NCBI GenBank assembly: GCA_004151065.3
Contig: NWUY0305000830.1
Coordinates: forward strand, 1 to 34,211
Length of the DNA: 34,211 nucleotides
From: Larix sibirica
Lineage: Eukaryota > Streptophyta > Pinopsida > Pinales > Pinaceae
Direction: 5' to 3'
Shown: piece by piece, positions 30,541-34,211 of the stretch
Numbering within the stretch: position 1 is the stretch's first letter
How the letters are laid out: the number at the start of each line of letters is the position of its first letter
Translations under genes and position numbers: made by a program
The notes under the pieces: generated by a model
What the model saw: the letters and a program-made list of their open reading frames with translations, nothing else
What the model was told of the DNA's origin: nothing
The model's database searches: none

Positions 30541-31640
30541 TTTATCTTAGCGAGGTACAACTAGAGACCCCCCAGCCTGGGAGGGATTACATGGCATGAT
30601 ACAGACTTATTACCCTTATATATTACTTCTTTGTTTACTTTTTACCTGCCCACTTAGAGACCTAGACTATACTGCTTGGATGAATGAAGGAAGGAAGCGC
30701 TTAGTAAGTGAGTCAGTACTGCTATAGAATTATATTGGCAGGATGGCATGGCTGGCATCACACTACCACCTCAGTGTTACAAACTACCTACCCACCCGAA
30801 TTAATAGAACTACCTATATCACTTTATTAAGGAATCGCCCCTTAGTGCGTGGGATGGTTAGCTACTGCTATGATTCCTTCAATTAGAAGCACCGGATGGA
30901 TCGATCCCTTACCCTTACCTTGATTACTTCCTTCACTATAGTTCTTGGAATGCTGCCCAAACTATTACCTTATGCCAGGATGAATTAGATGGGTATGGCC
31001 TTGACCCCCTCCCTTACTACCCCACACGTAGAACCAATCACTTCTTAGAACCTTCTTAGAACCCTTTTTTTAGTTATTACCTTCTACCTTCTATATACGT
31101 CATTTCGGGAATCACACTTACTGACAGATATTCTTGGTATTACGTAGAACCTATTGGTTCGGCCAAACCTTGCTTAGACTCTGAATCAATTATAAACCAC
31201 TTCATTCTAGGAATAAATCTATCTGCCTTTCCTTTTACTGCTACACCTACCTACCTTAAGACCTAGTCTGATAGCCTTCACTTGGATGACGTGACGAGCG
31301 CTTAGGCAAGTACGGGCTATATACCAGACCCGGCATAGCAAGCATAGAATAGCGTCATGATACAACCTTACTCCACTTACTTAGAACCTCTTCAGCCTGG
31401 AATAAGAGGTACAGTACGGAACTAGTTCCTTCATCCTTTAACCTACCCTTACCTTATTTAGACTTCTTGGTATGGTACCACTATTAACTACTTTCCCGCA
31501 GAACCTTGCCCATACTAGTTTGTAATCCGGAACCTACTCCATTCTAGGAATACCCTACCCACCTTTCAGTTAATGCCTTAACTTGCATAGTTAATCACCT
31601 GAATAACTATTTCTGCCCTATCTTGCATTAATTAATTGGA
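30541..31640 (+). repeat. Diverged GGCATG-family units leading into the tandem array
   Basis: Units can be placed at about 30,587 (TTACATGGCATGATACAG), 30,742 (GGATGGCATGGCTGGCATC) and 31,327 (GACCCGGCATAGCAAGCATA). Each is followed by CTTAC/CTTATA pyrimidine-rich DNA and CTACCTGCCCACC-like words. A CCGGCCGAGC-type unit lies at 31,150-31,265. No gene is present. Confidence 0.6.
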
Positions 31641-32460
31641 AGTACAACTATATACCAGACCCGGCATGGCGTGGATGGCATAAAACAACCCCTTCTTTCC
31701 CCTTATATCTTACTTCTGTCTTTACTAACGAATTCCCCTACATCACTTGGATTAATGAGGCGCTTCAGAAGGAGAGCTATTCACAAGCCTTTTAGTCTCC
31801 AGGCAGAATGGCATGGCACGAAGATGGCATGTGAAACATTAACCTTATATCCCTTACTTCTGTGTTTACTCACTACCTGTACACCGGAAAACCTAGAACT
31901 CTTTACTTAACGAAGCGCTCAAGAGGGACAACTATAGACCAGCAGACCCGGCATTGCATGCATGAAACAAACCCTTATTACCCTTCTATATTACTTATGG
32001 ATGGAGAGATGGATGTGTTCCCTGTCTACCACCTTCATAACTAGATCCCTATACTACTAATACTGAATGAAGCGCTTCAGAAATAAGTACAACTAGATAC
32101 CCGGCATGGCATAGCAAGCATGAAACAACCTACCCCCCTTACTTATGTATGTATTTACAAACTATCTGTTCACCTTCAGAACCATATGCCCCATACCCGC
32201 TTAGTATGTATCGCTATGAACTCCTACAGTCTCCGGGCGGAATGGCATTGCATGGAGATGGCTGGCATGAAACAAACCCTTCCTTTTACTTACCTATTTC
32301 TTAACTTAAGTGTTTACTAACTATATGCCCTAAACCACTTGGAATTCATGAGGCGCTCAGGCAAGGTACCGTACAGCTAGAGACCCAGCATTGCGTGGAT
32401 GGCATAAAACACACCCTTACTTTACCTTACTTCACTTATGTTTTCCTCACCTACCTACCC
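31641..32460 (+). repeat. Degenerate tandem array, six units of about 137-154 bp
   Basis: Unit starts are at about 31,659 (GACCCGGCATGGCGTGG), 31,806 (AGAATGGCATGGCACG), 31,945 (GACCCGGCATTGCATGC), 32,099 (ACCCGGCATGGCATAGC), 32,236 (GGAATGGCATTGCATGG) and 32,380 (GACCCAGCATTGCGTGG). The spacings are 147, 139, 154, 137 and 144 bp. Each start is followed by GGCATGAAACAA(A)CCCTT, a CTTACTT-rich stretch, TGTTTACTAACTA, then GAATGAAGCGCTTCAG and GTACAACTAGA. Two subtypes alternate irregularly: CCCGGCAT starts, and GAATGGCAT starts preceded by AGTCTCC(A/G)GGC. Small plus frames at 31,671-31,910, 31,862-32,044, 32,120-32,320 and 32,391-32,594 are repeat read-through. Confidence 0.85.
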
Positions 32461-33700
32461 GCATCCCTTCCTCCAGCAAGTGTTTTCGAACGCCCGTACA
32501 AAGCTCTAAGCCTCTTATGCTGCACCCGCCTTATCGGAATCGGAAAGAAGTTTACTCACTTCAATGCATGAAAGGAATCGAGTTGGCTGTTTAAGGCGGG
32601 ACGAAAAGGTGGAGCTTCCCAACTTAGAGGATCTCTATTAAGAGTGAGGGGCACATTTTATAGTCCCCAACTTGTAGGTTTAATCGAGCTAGGGGTGAAC
32701 AGACTATTATGACTAATATAACCAAAAGCACCTTGGCGGGGCGTGCGACACCTGCTGATGCCACGCGGATATAAATATAATAGAAAGATCTGCAATAGAG
32801 TAGGACTAATCCAAGAAACATAAGAGAATACAAAAAGCACCAATCTTAACCTTCCCAATAAAGAAATCCAATAGTGAATAGTATGTTAGGACTGGGTTGT
32901 CCATAAGAGTGACCCAGGCCGTCTCTTCAGTCTAGAGGAAAGGGATACAGTCTGGGGAATAAGGCTTCAATAGATAAGGAAGGAAAGATATTTATTAAGG
33001 AGTTATCGGGGGTTTGTTAAATAATAGCTATACTTACTTAATTGTACGATGTATCTACATTTATTCTCGCCTCCGAACCCCCAGGACATTGGAAATCTCA
33101 ATGCTTAGTTAGATGGCTGGCTAACCTTGCTCGTTGCCATCGAGTCCGCTAGAAGGAATGCTCAATTCGATGTACGGATTTTTACCCTAACTTAATAGTT
33201 TGGTTGCTGGGACAGCCAGTTATCTGGAAGACTTCTGAAATACCTTGCTTGTATAATAGTTAGTTCTCTGTAATGGATTGGGTTAACTAGCTGTAGGAAG
33301 ACTTTCATGGGTAGGCTAACTATGCCTAAATCTGCTCTAGATAGTTAGTTCCAGCACTGCTAAATAGGTTGTTCCACCCGCCAATCATAGGTAAAAGTCC
33401 TTAAATGCTTTTATTCTGAGAAAAGAACCTCACTTTGAGTGCCCAAATAGGGATTTTATTTCGTGGCCCCTAAAAACGAGGATTATAAAAATAAGAATGT
33501 AAAATGATAAGCTTTTCAAATAATAAGTTCCACCCGAACTTTGTACTTGCTCCGAACCGGGTATTCAATTGATCAATCACTTCTAATCGGTGACCTCACT
33601 CACACTCTGCGGTACTCACACTCTGCGTGGGATATGGGTTTTCACGTCTATATACTTTTTGTATAATTTGTACTTGACTGAACGTCTGTCTTTCATGGCT
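32461..33700. other. Unassigned sequence with a promoter-like word and a small direct repeat
   Basis: CATAAGAGA at 32,819-32,827 matches the core of the plant mitochondrial promoter motif, but no gene follows. Two overlapping minus frames (32,624-32,858) show a hydrophobic patch and no family match. From 33,060 to 33,420 there are AGTTAGTT/GGTTGG-type words. ACTCACACTCTGCG is repeated at 33,598-33,611 and 33,614-33,627. Confidence 0.4.
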
Positions 33701-33766
33701 TTAACTGAATTGACTGGATGGAATAAAAAAAACAGAACGTATAGAGAGGTAGAGCTCTAGGTAATA

Positions 33767-33798
33767 GGGTAAGGACGGATGAGGGTAAGGACGGATGA
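33767..33798. repeat. Exact 16-bp tandem duplication
   Basis: GGGTAAGGACGGATGA occurs twice without a gap (33,767-33,782 and 33,783-33,798). Confidence 0.9.
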
Positions 33799-34010
33799 TC
33801 CCAAGGCTATATGTAAGAGGGTAGGTAGGATGTTCCCAAGGCTTAGGTATGAGGCACAGGTTCCAAAGGCTAGTCCCACCCAAGGCTGAGTAAAGGGTCA
33901 AAAGAAGGTCCCAAAGAAGAATAAGTTTCAAAGGCAGAGTGTAAGGATGTTACTCCCAAGGGGTGTAGGTATGAAGCATAGGTTTCAAAGTCTATTTACA
34001 CCCCACCAAA
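33799..34010 (-). repeat. Reverse-oriented repeat pair of about 120 bp
   Basis: TTCCCAAGGCTTAGGTATGA plus GGCACAGGTTCCAAAGGCT (about 33,833-33,871) recurs as CTCCCAAGGGGTGTAGGTAT plus GAAGCATAGGTTTCAAAGTC (about 33,952-33,990). TCCCAAGGCT also occurs near 33,799. The purine-rich composition matches the reverse strand of the GGCATG family. The minus frame 33,701-33,931 is read-through. Confidence 0.6.
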
Positions 34011-34211
34011 GGCAGTAGGGCAGTAGTATCCATCTCGATTTATACTAATTGGATATGGGACGGGATCTGGGACTGGGTGAGGGGAAGTTGCCAATCTATC
34101 CTATATGGTTGACTCTCTCAAATCACTCCTTGCTCTCCTAATGTAAAGCAAGCCTTTTGGAGTTGTACTAATAAAACACAATTCACGTCCGACGGAAGGA
34201 GGGCTCGACCA
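34011..34211. other. Unassigned sequence to the window end
   Basis: No gene or repeat is recognised. Confidence 0.5.

Noticed and set aside
32819-32827. CATAAGAGA mitochondrial promoter
   Set aside because: Only the 9-bp core matches, similar words occur elsewhere (for example near 597), and no gene lies downstream.
32624-32858. Two overlapping minus frames resembling a membrane protein
   Set aside because: Short, hydrophobic by composition, and not alignable from memory to any mitochondrial gene such as nad6 or the ccm genes.
33135-33182. Possible group II intron domain V (GAGTCCG ... TACGGATTT)
   Set aside because: The outer stem pairs, but the hairpin is about 40 rather than 34 bases, the inner stem does not pair well, and no exon follows.

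Overview
The window looks like intergenic DNA from a very large plant mitochondrial genome, most probably a gymnosperm (conifer-type) one. This is an inference. In its favour are the plant Ty3/gypsy retrotransposon relics, the near absence of genes over 34 kb, an intermediate base composition by eye, many diverged short tandem and dispersed repeats, and GC-rich scraps such as the GGCGAGCGCAGCGTTAGCG run near 26.06 kb that resemble plant mitochondrial repeat sequence. I found no intact mitochondrial gene, exon, tRNA, rRNA or convincing group II intron core, so a repeat-rich nuclear location is not excluded.

Protein-coding content is fossil. A Ty3/gypsy gag-pol fragment (zinc knuckle, aspartic protease, linker towards reverse transcriptase) lies on the minus strand at about 1.69-2.35 kb. 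A gypsy gag fragment with its own zinc knuckle lies on the plus strand at about 9.69-10.17 kb, about 0.6 kb downstream of an LTR/leader-like stretch (8.56-9.11 kb). A decayed gene of about 400 codons that I do not recognise, with an N-terminal coiled coil, spans 20.41-21.63 kb. A 74-codon C-terminal-looking fragment ends at 24,537. A few other open frames (4.24-4.62, 8.96-9.41 and 26.44-26.77 kb) are recorded with low confidence.

The rest is repeats. A family with units of about 140-150 bp, built on kernels like ACCCGGCATGGC and GGCATGAAACAACC, forms a degenerate tandem array at 31.64-32.46 kb, with related copies at 3.8, 16.7, 18.3-19.7 and 30.5-31.6 kb. Reverse-oriented relatives seem to lie at 6.4-7.26, 24.56-24.76, 25.27-25.6 and 33.7-34.0 kb. 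A second, simpler family (words such as CTGGAAC, GGATCTAGATCTG, GATAAACTGG) fills about 11.94-15.06 kb, with outliers at 10.4, 17.76-18.19 and 23.63-23.83 kb. A 98-bp element beginning GACCCCGGTGG occurs three times. A block at 27.2-29.06 kb is AT-rich, dense in stops and distinct in texture.

There is no operon or pathway to describe. The window reads as accumulated nuclear-type retroelement debris plus home-grown repeats, kept apart by sequence with no recognisable origin.
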